A DNA stretch of 27,300 nucleotides from Chara braunii (GCA_003427395.1 BFEA01000120.1:2907945-2935244); one strand, 5' to 3'; positions 1-9,045 are shown, numbered from the stretch's first letter. Numbers and translations: made by a program. Notes: a model not told the origin generated them from the sequence alone.

Positions 1-485
1 GTATCCACGCGTCGTACCTAGCTCAATTTTGTTACAGCTCCTACCGTCGATACCTTTATAGTCAATTGTAGTACTGGCATACTTTACATGGTGCGGCCTC
101 AAAATGCCGCCCTTCCACAAGTCAGTCGAAAGTTTTCCTCTAGCCATAGCTTCGACGGTCTAACTTCGCACCGGTGGCGACTCCGTCAGTACGTTCGAAG
201 TCTGNGGCCCGTGCTACGCTATCCGAACCCCTAGCTTGCTTTTAACTTAGACCGNCGAGCGGTCCATCTGTTCACACTNTTTAACTAACGCGTGCCCACA
301 AAGTGCACGCCCACACACTCTTTGAATAAGCTATGCGTGCGCCCGCCGTCCCTGACTTCAAAGTCAGTCACGGTCGAGCNAAAAACACGCTACTTCTTTA
401 AATTTTATCAAGAGTGCTCCCCCTGCGAGGTGCAAAAGTACGCACAATTACCCTTGTAAGGGTATTGGTGCCGACACCGCACCGC
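1..485. other. Unrecognised sequence beyond the broken integrase
   Basis: No gene, repeat or retroelement domain is recognisable on either strand. Reading leftwards from element 1, similarity to the element 2 integrase stops at about 485. The C-terminal half of integrase and any 3' LTR are therefore absent here. Four ambiguous bases (205, 255, 279, 380) fall in this short stretch, against only one (4083) in the rest of element 1, so base quality may be poor. An imperfect palindrome lies near 353-366 (tgacttcaaagtca). Confidence 0.5.
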
Positions 486-1556
486 GATGTTTCGTCGCAA
501 CACTGTCTTTATCACCCGATTTGCATTTTCTATCAGGCTGTTAGATTGTGACATGTGGGGTGCAGTGTTTTAAATGGCGACACCATGAACGACCAGATTC
601 CTTAAAACTTCCCCTTTGAATTCTACCCCATTGTCGGTCAGGATTTCCTCTGTGTCCTGGTGCATCCCTAAAAACCGGTTGAGGTATCGCGCAATTTCAG
701 CCGCCTGTCGTGTACGACACGGATATGCCTCAATCCATTTCGAAAAGTGGTCTACGAATACTAGTAGGATTGAATACTCACAGCTATTACGTCCAGGGGG
801 CACCACAATATCGACAGTATCCATGCTAACCCTTTGAAAAGTTCGTTTAAGTACCGTCAGTACTATCGATCTTGGCGGCTGGATCGGCACCTTGTCAGCA
901 GCATGGACCTGGCAGTTCGCGACAATGAATTTCACATCATCGTGAATATTGGACCAATACCATTGGTTCTTGTCGATTGCCGCTTCCGTGATCCGTACGA
1001 CAAAATGGGCTGCAGTTTCCTCATGCGCCGTCTTAACCCAGTCATACCTCATGAATGGGTGCGGCACTACCATCGAAATCCCACTATCATCCGTCTTTCG
1101 TTTTTCTAACCGACCGTTGTTCCAACGATAGTCCCGAGCCCTTTTATTGGCCCTCCTTCGGTCTTCCTTAGTGAAGTCCTTGAGGGGGTTTCCTACCAAG
1201 GTGGCAATTAGAGCGATGTCCGTCCATACCTCAACCCTTCTAAACCTCCGGGTTTTTTCCAACCCTTCTGACGTGGCGTCGAGAAATCGAACCTCAGTCG
1301 GGATCTTGTCAGTCCGACACAAGGGACACAACCGTGGCTTATCGCCATTTCTGTACTGGATGCACGAGCCATGGGCTCGTGTGACACACTGTTGACAATC
1401 TATCCATTCTGCATACCCCTCCCCACTAGGACGCATTGGGATCGAGTAGACACGCGAGATCGCTTCACAAAAATAACAAAATTTGTTAGGTAGGGAGAGA
1501 AAAAATGAAGATGAGAGGGGAGAGAGAGGAGTTGTAAGATTACCTCCGTCACCCAT
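486..1556 (-). pseudogene. pol: PHD finger-integrase ORF of element 1 (truncated)
   Basis: I start the ORF at the ATG at 1554-1556. It overlaps the RNase H stop (TGA, 1549-1551), so integrase is a separate ORF here. The open frame extends to 1658, but its first 34 codons do not match element 2. Order from the 1658 frame: PHD-like C4HC3 finger (residues 61-114), a charged linker, an HHCC-type zinc domain (H212, H218, C249, with His 252 in place of the last Cys), then the rve core with Asp280 (MDT) and Asp342 (TDNGVEF). A TAA at 570-572 interrupts the frame before the catalytic Glu, whose GAA codon is at 528-530, 35 positions after Asp342. Homology to element 2 is lost at about 485, so the GPY/F C-terminus is missing. 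Product if intact: cDNA integration, probably chromatin-guided. Confidence 0.85.
1317..1478 (-). other. PHD-like C4HC3 zinc finger in element 1 Pol
   Basis: Ligand pattern: C-x2-C, 23 residues, C-x2-C, x4, H-x2-C, 11 residues, C-x2-C. All eight ligands are present. A Trp lies just before the third Cys (EWIDC), as in many PHD fingers. The Trp usually found two residues before the His is absent. The finger lies between RNase H and the integrase zinc domain. PHD fingers commonly read the histone H3 tail; a targeting role here is inference. Confidence 0.75.
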
Positions 1557-2779
1557 TGCCAATCGTCTGCTTCTTGCCACGTGGAAGGACTGCCGCTTGT
1601 TTGTACTTGGTTCCGTTGGTTGACTCTGCCTCCTTCCACGAAATGATTTCTTCACCATTAGGTACCTTAGCGGGGGGATGCAGACATGTCAACCCGTCCG
1701 CTTTGTCGTGCCTCTCTGTCTTTCAATGGATGATGTCGAAGTCGTATTCCTGTAGGCGCACAACCCATCGTCCAATCATACCCGTGTAATTAGTGAGCTT
1801 CATGAGAGCCAGTAATGACTCGTGATCGGTCACAAGGAGGAACTTTTGTCCGTAGAGATACAGATGGAAGTGTTGAATTCCCCAGACTACAGCATAGCAT
1901 TCACCTTGCGGGGCTGAATCATTCCTTCAGTCGTCTGGCACCGTTCGAGACGAGTACTCGATGACGTGCTCTCGACCGTCGTTCCCCTTCTGTGCGAGAA
2001 TAGCGGAGATCGCCTCTGGCTGCCAGTCCGTGATAAGCATAAACTGCTTTGTAGGGTCCGGCCGGATTAAAATAGGTGTTATCGCCAGAGCGCCTTTAAG
2101 GGTGGCGAAGGCCTGGTCACTCTCTGCGTTCCAACTGAGGGGCTGGTCCTTTCGTAGCGGGTTCATCAGAGGTCGCACAATCGCAGCGAAGCCTTTGATA
2201 AAACGACAGTAGTACGATGCTAGTCCCAGGAAAGTTCGAACCTGCGTCACTGACATAGGGACAGGAGCATCTTTCACCGCCGCGACTTTCCTTGAATCTG
2301 GCCGCAGTCCTCCACGTGTCACCGTGTAACCTAAGAACGAGATTTCCAAGAAAAAAAATTCGCTCTTCTCGAGTGTGATCTTGAACCCTGCATCTCTCAG
2401 AGCTCCCAGTGTCCACTCGATGTGTTGTGCATGCCCGTGAAAGGTCTCCGAGTAGACGAGGATGTCGTCCATGTAATCAGAATGTCATGGAAGTCATGAC
2501 GAATATCATATTTACTAAAATAATTAGCACACCCAATCGCATCAAGCATATCATCAATCCTGGGAAGGGCTTACAGTGAATCGGGGGATGGTTTACCATT
2601 TGAATCTCCTGCTGTATGACTAACGACAGTCCAATGTTTGTGTCTGTCAAACTAATCGCCCCCTTGTATTCTTTTAGAATTTTCGTGATTAGGTGATGGA
2701 TCTCATCAGGTACGTATTGGGGCACGTGCAACTCATACAGTTGATCCCATACCCGTACATTGATGTGTTTCGTACTCAC
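1549..2779 (-). pseudogene. pol: Reverse transcriptase-RNase H of element 1 (internally deleted)
   Basis: The N-terminal RT part (2477-2779) runs to the HPPIHCKP motif. It then jumps in a shifted frame to the segment around the first catalytic Asp (SKYDIRH), and jumps again to YMDD near 2466-2478. Compared with element 2, roughly 64 residues are missing at the first junction and 63 at the second, so most of fingers and palm is gone. The thumb and connection follow (FLGLASYYCRFIKGF). RNase H has its first Asp in LITDWQPEA (2026-2028), GEC, TDHE and the ADGL Asp. In-frame TGA stops lie at 1927-1929 and 1723-1725. The reading frame ends at TGA 1549-1551, overlapping the integrase ATG (ATGGGTGA). 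It cannot encode active enzyme. Confidence 0.88.
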
Positions 2780-2830
2780 CCGCTTAGTGTTTTCGGGCGG
2801 GGGCGTGGAAATAAACGAATTATCCGATCG

Positions 2831-3166
2831 CTAGGAGAATACCGTAGCCATCATTTGTGCGTCCTGCTCTCGAATGACCACGTGTTCCTCTGGTGTTACT
2901 CTGTCTCGAATGTCCTGCCATGGCACGGGTTTCGTTGCGATTTTGATTCTGAGCCCAGTTTCGAGGCGCTCAGGGGGTTTCAAAGACTTGGTCTCCGCCC
3001 CTAAGCGTAATAATCGTATCTCTTTTGCAGGTGCCAAAAAAGATCGAGGGAGATTTGTGATGTCACAGTAGTGCCTTTTGTCATTATATCGTGCGAGTAA
3101 GGGGGCGATGCCTTCGTACAGGGTTGGAGGGGGTTCCAATCCTCGAGATCTACTTAAGGGGTTCAC
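2831..3166 (-). pseudogene. pol: Protease-RT spacer of Pol, element 1
   Basis: This open stretch contains a motif close to one at the same place in element 2 (LEPPPTLYEG here, LEPPRTLYEG there, both followed by a similar alternation of charged and aliphatic residues). It is therefore a family-specific spacer between protease and RT with no known fold. It is frameshifted relative to protease, overlapping its end at 3150-3166. A TAG at 2831-2833 separates it from the RT N-terminus, which is in the same frame. No catalytic motif is seen. Confidence 0.6.
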
Positions 3167-4127
3167 CCATAATCATGGCTTGCGTTCTTTGTAGACTCAA
3201 ATCAGTTAGGCTTAGCGATCTTGTGTTTGCTCGTTGCACAGGGTAATAAATATGTTGTTGCGCCATTTCTTGAATTATTGGATCGTCCTCGTCACTTTTG
3301 TCTGCATCCTTTAACGATTGTCCGTCGTCACCGGAGCTATCCCAGGTAATCACGCGAAGAGTTTTCGCCATTATTGGAGAAACTCTCAGGGTTACGTTAG
3401 CCATAGTTCGAAGAGTCAGTCTCATAGGTACAACATAAGGCTTTCGACCTGTATTCCGGAGGACGATTGATCGCCTCTCGAAATCCAGATTGGCTCGCAA
3501 GGCCACAAGAGCGAGAAGGCAAAAAAGGACGTCGTAAGTATTTACGTCCAAAACTACGACATCTCCCAAAGCATGTACTTTCCCTAATCGAAAAGCAACA
3601 TTAATCATTTGTCCTACCGTTTTAATCTTATCTTCAACTGCTGAAACGAGTTGTTCTTTTTCTGTAAGCATGATCAGATCGTTCTTTCTTCCTGCCCTTT
3701 CAACTACCCGTAATGAGATAGCTAGGACAGCGGCCCCGGAATCAATGAAAGCATTGTACGAAATTCCCCATACCTCGATATTACATTCTGCAGATTTTCA
3801 TGGGATCGGTTTAATCCGTAGGAAATTATCATCTTTCTGGATTAATCCTAATCGTATCGGGTCTGAAGTACCAACAACGTTTTCGTCTTGGGTTGGGCTT
3901 TTTACTTTCGTGTTCGTTGTTCGGGTGAGGGCGAATCGTTTCCAATTGGCTTTGCAGTGTTGCAACATTCGTTCGTTGGCTTGTTCCGATATCGAAAGTA
4001 GATGACCAATCGGAAGAGGAATCTGGTGGTCCAAGGCTCGAACGATGTTGAGAACATCGATTTCCCCCGTGACGAAGGTGGGNCCTCCTGACTCCATTTC
4101 CCCTGGAGAAGGTCGCCACGCCGCCAC
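3150..4127 (-). pseudogene. pol: Retropepsin-like aspartic protease of element 1
   Basis: An upstream segment shared with element 2 (GEIDVLN, then PIGHLLSISEQAN; 3801-4127) leads into the protease. The active site AFIDSGAAVLAIS is at about 3714-3752, with the Asp-Ser-Gly codons at 3735-3743. A downstream hydrophobic stretch (VVVLDVNTYDVLF, then ANLDFERRSIVL) corresponds to the flap and C-terminal strands. One TGA (3798-3800) interrupts the frame about 18 codons before the active site. The usual LG/FG near the C-terminus reads FC here, a likely damaging change. The frame differs from gag but agrees with the equivalent frame in element 2, where gag and protease share one frame. Confidence 0.85.
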
Positions 4128-5395
4128 TAAGCCACTTCTCTTTGTTTTGGCGCCGGTCTAATCGTTCCAATCATCCCTAGCCCTGGATATCCAAGCGTTA
4201 CGTACTGGTCCAAAGGAATAAGCTCGGCGGCTTCCTCCATTGTAGCTAACGTGCTTCCTCCCCCTTCCATTTCTTCCATTAATGCTCCCACACGTTCAGG
4301 CCCGTTAGCGATTGAAGTTGTTGCTACCGGCGCAGCCCCGACTAATGGTTGTGGGGGTCGATGAGGGCAATCTCGAGCTATGTGCCCTGGTTCATGACAC
4401 GTGTAACAGACGTTCAGATTGCCAGGGATCCCGGCGGGAGGTGGTGTCCGCACCAATTCGTGTTGAATCGGGGCGGCACGCACCGCCATTGGTAGCATCG
4501 ATCTCATCATTGCCTCTATTCGAGTGTTGTGCTCCCGCTGTTCCTTTTTGCTTTCCTGAATTAAAGTGACCATTGTCTTGGTCAGTTCCAATAAGGCGAC
4601 TAATTCGATTGGTCGTGGGGGACTTTCAATCGGAGGCGGGGGCGCTGTCATTACAGGAACGGGCATGCTTGTAATCACCCTCGGGACCGGTCGTTTGGGA
4701 CTAATCTGTTCTAGATTGGTGACTAGGCCCGACACAAACCCCATGTTTTCAAATTTGTTCTGTAGTGCAGCCAACTCAGCTTTAGCTCTCGCTAGTTCAA
4801 ACGAGTCTCCTTCCCTAGGATGGTCTTCTCCTTCTAAGAAACTCGCAACGAACTTTCGTTCCATTTCCTCTGCGGCCGCCATGATCTGTTGCAGCGTGTG
4901 ATTGATGGGGGAGAATTGTTTCCGCAGTTTCGACCTCATCGTTTGGCTGCGAAGTCCATCTATGAACAAGTCTCTGCCTACCTGTTTGCCTCGTTCCGTT
5001 TTCACAAACATCCGATAGAATCAGTTCCGATACTCAGTGACAAACTCGAGGGGTTTTTGAACTAGATCTTTGATCATAAAAAGAGCCTGTTCCGGGTGGA
5101 TGTAATCGAATCGATTCAAGAAATCTCGCTCGAATGTAGGGAGATCGACCCACACATAGGTACTAAACCAGTGATGGGCATCTCCTCCCAATCATGCGGG
5201 GATATTTACCTGCGCCTCGTTGTCATCATACTGCTGAGCTCCGAGTGTGGCCAGCCATGCTCCAACACGATGATGTGCAGGGTCAAATAGATAAAGATCC
5301 GGTGGCGTCATGGGAGCCCGGGCTCGTGGTACGGGTTGATTAAGATTCTGTTGTGGATTCAGATTCTGTTGGGGGTTCTGTTGATTAGCGTTCAT
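4127..5395 (-). pseudogene. gag: Gag (capsid-nucleocapsid) of element 1
   Basis: The start ATG (5393-5395) overlaps the stop of an upstream leader ORF (ATGA). The N-terminus is Asn/Gln-rich. A Retrotrans_gag-like capsid region follows (WLATLGAQ, then HHWFSTYVWVDLPTFERDF), then a charged helix (FELARAKAELAAL), a Pro-rich segment and a CCHC zinc knuckle, C-x2-C-x4-H-x4-C, at 4367-4408 (CYTCHEPGHIARDC). Two in-frame TGA codons (5192-5194 and 5021-5023) break it; both sites are compatible with CGA or CAA precursors. The frame ends at TAG 4127-4129. About 420 codons, within the usual range for Ty3/Gypsy Gag. Role: particle formation and RNA packaging. Confidence 0.88.
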
Positions 5396-5457
5396 GTTGA
5401 CCGTCCGTCGGGCCGCAGACCGGCTTCTGGTGGCGACGGGATCGCGGCGATGCGCAT
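5392..5457 (-). CDS. Leader uORF ending in a stop/start overlap with gag
   Basis: A 21-codon ORF begins at ATG 5455-5457 in the leader between primer-binding site and gag (MRIAAIPSPPEAGLRPDGRS, then T and stop). Its TGA (5392-5394) shares three bases with the gag ATG (5393-5395), forming ATGA. It precedes gag directly and is the first ATG seen downstream of the primer-binding site in this strand's leader. The same overlap occurs at two other gene junctions in element 2, so reinitiation onto gag is plausible. The peptide itself has no recognisable function. Confidence 0.45.
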   Translation of the reverse strand: MRIAAIPSPPEAGLRPDGRST

Positions 5458-5524
5458 TCCGGGGTAGAGGTCGTCCCCTGTTAGCCAGATTGCCCAGCTA
5501 TGAGTCCTAGAATCCTGCCACGTG

Positions 5525-5540
5525 TCGGGCTCCGATACCA
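5525..5540 (-). other. Primer-binding site (initiator Met tRNA type)
   Basis: The minus strand reads TGGTATCGGAGCCCGA. The plant initiator-Met tRNA complement starts TGGTATCAGAGCC; only the eighth base of that stretch differs. It sits between the LTR and the gag leader, where minus-strand cDNA priming begins. The LTR end that should abut it seems to lack its terminal bases (see findings). Confidence 0.85.
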
Positions 5541-5845
5541 ACCTCACGCCTGGTGCGACTTCCTGATCGGAGTGGGATGTGGGCCTGGAAGTGCGAAAAG
5601 GGGTGTGCCAAGGATTTTTGGGAAAGTGGGGGTGGAGTCCCAGGTCAGAACTAAGATCTTAAGTGGCAAGGTTCCAGGGGCATACTAGATGCAATAGGAC
5701 TAAGGGACGGGTTGCATCTGGTCTGATGGCGATCGATGTCGTGCAACATAAGGCAGATGGCATGCGTGGTGCATCAAGGGTTGTCCGATCCGTCTGTTTT
5801 GATGATGGCGGTTCAGGAGAGGCTCGTTCGTGAGGGTTGCGATTC

Positions 5846-6259
5846 CTATGAGTTGGACCTTCGGGTGCAGACACGTGGCGTCTGTCGCCGCGTGTTACGA
5901 TTGGGTTCCGAAGTTCCAGAGGGTCGGTGGAGGCCGCGCCGTCTGCAGTTTCTGCACGGCGTACGGGGCCAGTACAGGGCGATGGAATTCCACGGTACCA
6001 CCGTGAGTTGGTGATACGGGAGGAGGAGACGGAATGGAGGGAAATTGGTGGCGATAACGACGAAGCCGGGGGTTATGACGTATTGCGTGTTATACGTAAT
6101 CGGGTAATCGGGGCACCTTGGATCACTGGTTACAGCACAATGGAACTCCCTGAGACACAATCGGTTCTCGGTTAGGCAGGGAAATTCCGGGTATCTCCGC
6201 CTACGATATTCCTCTTCTTCCCAGGGCTCGAAGTACTCTGGGTCCCATGCGTCCGACAT
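5846..6259 (-). CDS. Conserved LTR-encoded protein, intact copy
   Basis: A 137-codon ORF, start ATG 6257-6259, on the same strand as gag and pol but inside the LTR. The N-terminus is acidic and aromatic (DPEYFEPWEEEEY), then Arg-rich (RRRR). The core has a motif shared with the other LTR type: FPP(F/Y)xLLLP(Y/F), then V(V/I)PW, WPRTxC and a CxxC. In about 38 aligned codons, 20 residues are identical between the LTR types and 13 of those use different codons, which indicates selection on protein. The tail is basic. No known family is recognised. It could be an accessory protein, or a leader exon spliced to gag. Confidence 0.65.
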   Translation of the reverse strand: MSDAWDPEYFEPWEEEEYRRRRYPEFPCLTENRLCLREFHCAVTSDPRCPDYPITYNTQYVITPGFVVIATNFPPFRLLLPYHQLTVVPWNSIALYWPRTPCRNCRRRGLHRPSGTSEPNRNTRRQTPRVCTRRSNS

Positions 6260-7121
6260 CTTGTCATTGCAACATAGTTACTGAACGCGGATCTCCACGC
6301 ATGGACACGTGTAGGCTGTGCCATTCAGATCGCGCTTACACGTATCCACGCGAGGTGTTTGCGTGCACCCGGGCCTATTGGCTACCAAAGTGAGAGTTTA
6401 ATCCTTCATGCAACAATTGTCATGTGTCCCGGATACAACACAATCATCTAATCACTCGGCAATCATTCCCCAGCATGCAAGGTATCATCACACATCAGAC
6501 GTCGGAACAACGTCAGAACAATCAGCGGATCAAAGTGACAAGCAATGATGATAACTAGGCAAAAAAAACGACGACATATCATTTCGTCTCATATATTCGA
6601 CAAACACAATAGCCGAGATCAAGATCGCAAAACCAGTGTGGGCTGAAGCCAAAGCCAACTTGAGGTTCTGAAAACAAAAGAAGGGCGAATCGCCCTGAGC
6701 CGAAATCAAAACCTATATACAAAAGTAAGGAGGGAAACGAGACAAAGAAAATTGCAAATCCACGTCCATCAACCTCAGCTCCCTCTTCCTCCCTCTCTCT
6801 CTCCGATGCGGACAGTCCGTCGTCACGCACCAACCCACGAAGTCGTCACCCCTCTTAGTCCTCCTGCACCCGTCAGGTTCGCCCGCGCCCTACAGTCCGT
6901 CATAGCCCCACTCGTTAACCCCACGCATTCCGCACCAGCTCGTCGGGTCGCCCGACTCCCACTTCAACTCACCTCTTACTTCTCTCGTGAGCCGACCCTC
7001 ACTGATTGCGCAACCCCGAGCTTCCAACAACTGGTTAAGAGAGCTATCTAATCGCACAGCCGAAATTTATAGCGTGCATGCATGTGCGAAGAACACGGAA
7101 TTGCAACGACTTAGAAAGGAG

Positions 7122-7647
7122 ATCAACAGAAAAATTTCTCAAAATTAAATAATCATTTTATAGTAAAATTACATTATAAATTCTAAATTTTCATTCCATC
7201 TTGAAAAATGTCATTCCAATTTTAAAATTTTCTGTCTTACTTGAAAACTTTCATTCCAAGAATAGGGTATCCCTTCTTATTTGAACTGCATGCTAGAGAT
7301 GGAATGAAAGTCTGGATGAGTTCATGAAATATTTTTATTGGACTGTCATTCTATGTAAGGATTTTCAATCATAAATGGGTTAATCCAATCTAAATTAGAA
7401 GGTATTTGTTATAGTAGAATGAAAATTTAATTAAGACATTTCATAAACTCATCCAGACTTTCATTCCATCTTGAACAAATAGATGTAGTTGGAAGAGAAA
7501 GCTCATATTTAGGCGGGAACTTATCAAATAAAACTGGAAATTTTAAAAATTGACGAACATTGGAATGATAATTTATAAATATGAAGGATTTTTTTTTAAT
7601 GGAATATTTTTTCAACTTCCATTTCTCGTGGGAATTTTTATGTTGAT
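7122..7647. mobile_element. MITE-like insertion in the element 1 LTR
   Basis: About 526 bp of AT-rich sequence absent from the related solo LTR. It is bounded by terminal inverted repeats: atcaacagaaaaattt at the left matches the reverse complement of the right end (atcaacataaaaattc) with two differences. Both sides are flanked by aggag (7117-7121 and 7649-7653), a candidate 5-bp target duplication with one extra t at the right edge. There is no transposase ORF, so it would be non-autonomous. It contains a 33-bp inner inverted repeat. Superfamily not assigned. Confidence 0.65.
7298..7470. repeat. 33-bp inverted repeat inside the MITE-like insertion
   Basis: The arm 7298-7330 (begins gatggaatgaaagtctgg) is the reverse complement of 7438-7470 with one mismatch; the spacer is 107 bases. 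Variants of the cattccat motif recur around it (7190-7260). A transcript could fold into a long stem. Confidence 0.9.
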
Positions 7648-7727
7648 TAGGAGAGGGAGCGCCTAGGTTCTGCATGGCCAGACCGCGACATGGGAAACGT
7701 AGCCACTCTCTACGCATCGATCCGGGA

Positions 7728-7991
7728 CCTCGTGAGAGGTGGTGGTGAAAGGAGAGACTCAAAAATAGAAAAGGGTTGTGTGTGTGTGTTGTTATAATTA
7801 AAAAAAGCACAAAAAAAGGAGGGACCCACTGCTGCCAGTCCTGTGAGTGACTGAGATAAGAGGGAGGCGTCGACTCGAGAAATGGAGAGGCCCTTTGGAG
7901 TTAGTTTTTTCATTCCTCCGCGCGCAGCATGTGGTCCATTCTAGAGTGGGAGACCTCCTCCCTCCCCCCCCCCCTTGCCCCCAGTTGGGCG
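7728..7991. other. Intergenic, low complexity, no gene
   Basis: Starts where the truncated LTR loses similarity to its relative. It holds a short (TG)n run near 7776-7789, A-rich and purine-rich tracts, and a C-run around 7964-7975 beside the T29 tract of the next repeat. No coding or RNA signature is seen. Confidence 0.6.
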
Positions 7992-8024
<33 letters not shown>

Positions 8025-8215
8025 ATAATCCGAGTGAATTCTAGAGGTGTTGATAAGAGCAGACACCACTATCATGCTCGGGGAGGCTCCATCTATTGGT
8101 GGGGAGCAACGCCTGCTGGAAACCGGGTCCAGCGTCCCTTGACATTTAGAAGTGGGTGGTATGTAAACAAACAGGGCTCATGTAAACATGCCACATGTCC
8201 ATCCTACTTATAAAC
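7992..8215 (-). repeat. Dispersed poly(A)-tailed repeat, family R2, copy 1
   Basis: On the minus strand it ends in an A29 tail (T29 at 7992-8020). The body matches 13336-13520 closely: ctagagg, gctccatctattggtgggga, and ctgctggaaa.cgggtccag with cgtcccttgaca. The poly(A) tail and lack of coding suggest a SINE or processed retroposon. No A/B box is obvious in it. Confidence 0.7.
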
Positions 8216-9045
8216 ATGAATGGTGAACGGAACCGACACGTAGGCACACCCATTAATCTGATGAGCAGCATTGATTGCCCTCAACCGAGGGGATTAACTG
8301 CCCAACACAATCGAAAGTCATATCCCTAGTCTGAAACCCTCATCATCTACTAAAAAACTTTTACATCGCCGTGAGGAGGAGAGACATTAAGAACACGAAG
8401 GTAAAATGTCAAATATAGCGAATCCCTAAACAAAGTTTGATTGCACTATTACACTGTAGCCTTATGTAGGATTACCCACACCAATAGGTCCCCCCCCATC
8501 CTAATAATCCACAAAAACACTCAAGTGGGGAGGCACTGTTACAAGAATTCATGTCGAGCTACCCCCTAATGCCCAACACCGCTGCACGTCTTGCCCTGCC
8601 ACATGGAGAAAACCTTTGTTTATAGCAAAGTCGAAAGCCATATACGGTGAAGCCAACCCCTCACATGCAACCCTATGCGACCTGGCTAACTGACGTTCGC
8701 TATCCTACCCCTTCACGCCACCATCCCACTCCTCGCACCCCCGCACAACCTTCCTGTTTGTTGAACAATCCATTCAACGGACCCTCTCGCCCATCCCCCC
8801 AATCAACGCCGGAATCACACAAGAAGGAAAACAAGAGGGGAGGGAGGGGGGGGGGAAGAGAATGGTCAGGTGCAAATACCTCACCATGAGTGTCGTTAGT
8901 GTTATTGTTGCTGTTGTTAACACCGACGGTATTGTTATTGTTGTAGTTGTTGCTCCCACGCGAGGACGAAATCAGACTCCCTCTTTCCATGCCACTGTCG
9001 TGTGCAGTCTTATTGTTGTTGTTGTTGATGTCGATGTTAGTGGCA
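8216..9045. other. Intergenic, no gene recognised
   Basis: No supported ORF. Simple-sequence tracts only: a G-run around 8842-8856 and a GTT/ATT-rich stretch about 8885-9040 (repeated ttgttgttg). It ends at the solo LTR. Confidence 0.6.

Larger units (their letters stand above)
486..7727 (-). mobile_element. Ty3/Gypsy LTR retrotransposon, element 1 (decayed, truncated)
   Basis: Read right to left the order is truncated 5' LTR, primer-binding site, leader ORF, gag with a CCHC knuckle, aspartic protease, RT, RNase H, PHD-like finger, integrase. RNase H before integrase is the Ty3/Gypsy order. The copy is dead: gag has two in-frame TGA stops, protease one, RNase H two, RT has two internal deletions, and integrase ends at a TAA. 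No 3' LTR is seen. A MITE-like insertion interrupts the LTR. Element 2 at the right of the window is the same lineage and was used to judge what is missing. Confidence 0.9.
5541..7727 (-). repeat. 5' LTR of element 1, truncated, with a nested insertion
   Basis: It aligns to the solo LTR at 9046-11499 from its inner edge (acctcacgc, next to the primer-binding site) to about 7121, and again from about 7648 to 7727 after the MITE-like insertion. Beyond 7727 (after catcgatccg) the two diverge, so the outer U3 part is missing. Shared blocks include gtgtgccaaggatttttgg, the LTR ORF, a short CT-rich tract near 6795 and the cagtccgtc segments. LTRs carry promoter and polyadenylation signals; I could not place them with confidence. 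Confidence 0.8.

Noticed and set aside
4100-4180. Programmed frameshift between gag and protease
   Set aside because: In element 1 the frames differ, but in element 2 gag and protease lie in the same frame, so the shift is best read as an indel.
5021-5194. TGA recoding or readthrough in gag
   Set aside because: TGA also serves as the terminator at the ATGA junctions, and LTR pairs show CGA-to-TGA mutation directly.
7427-7810. 127-codon minus-strand ORF
   Set aside because: Crosses the AT-rich MITE-like insertion and LTR junction; low-complexity translation.
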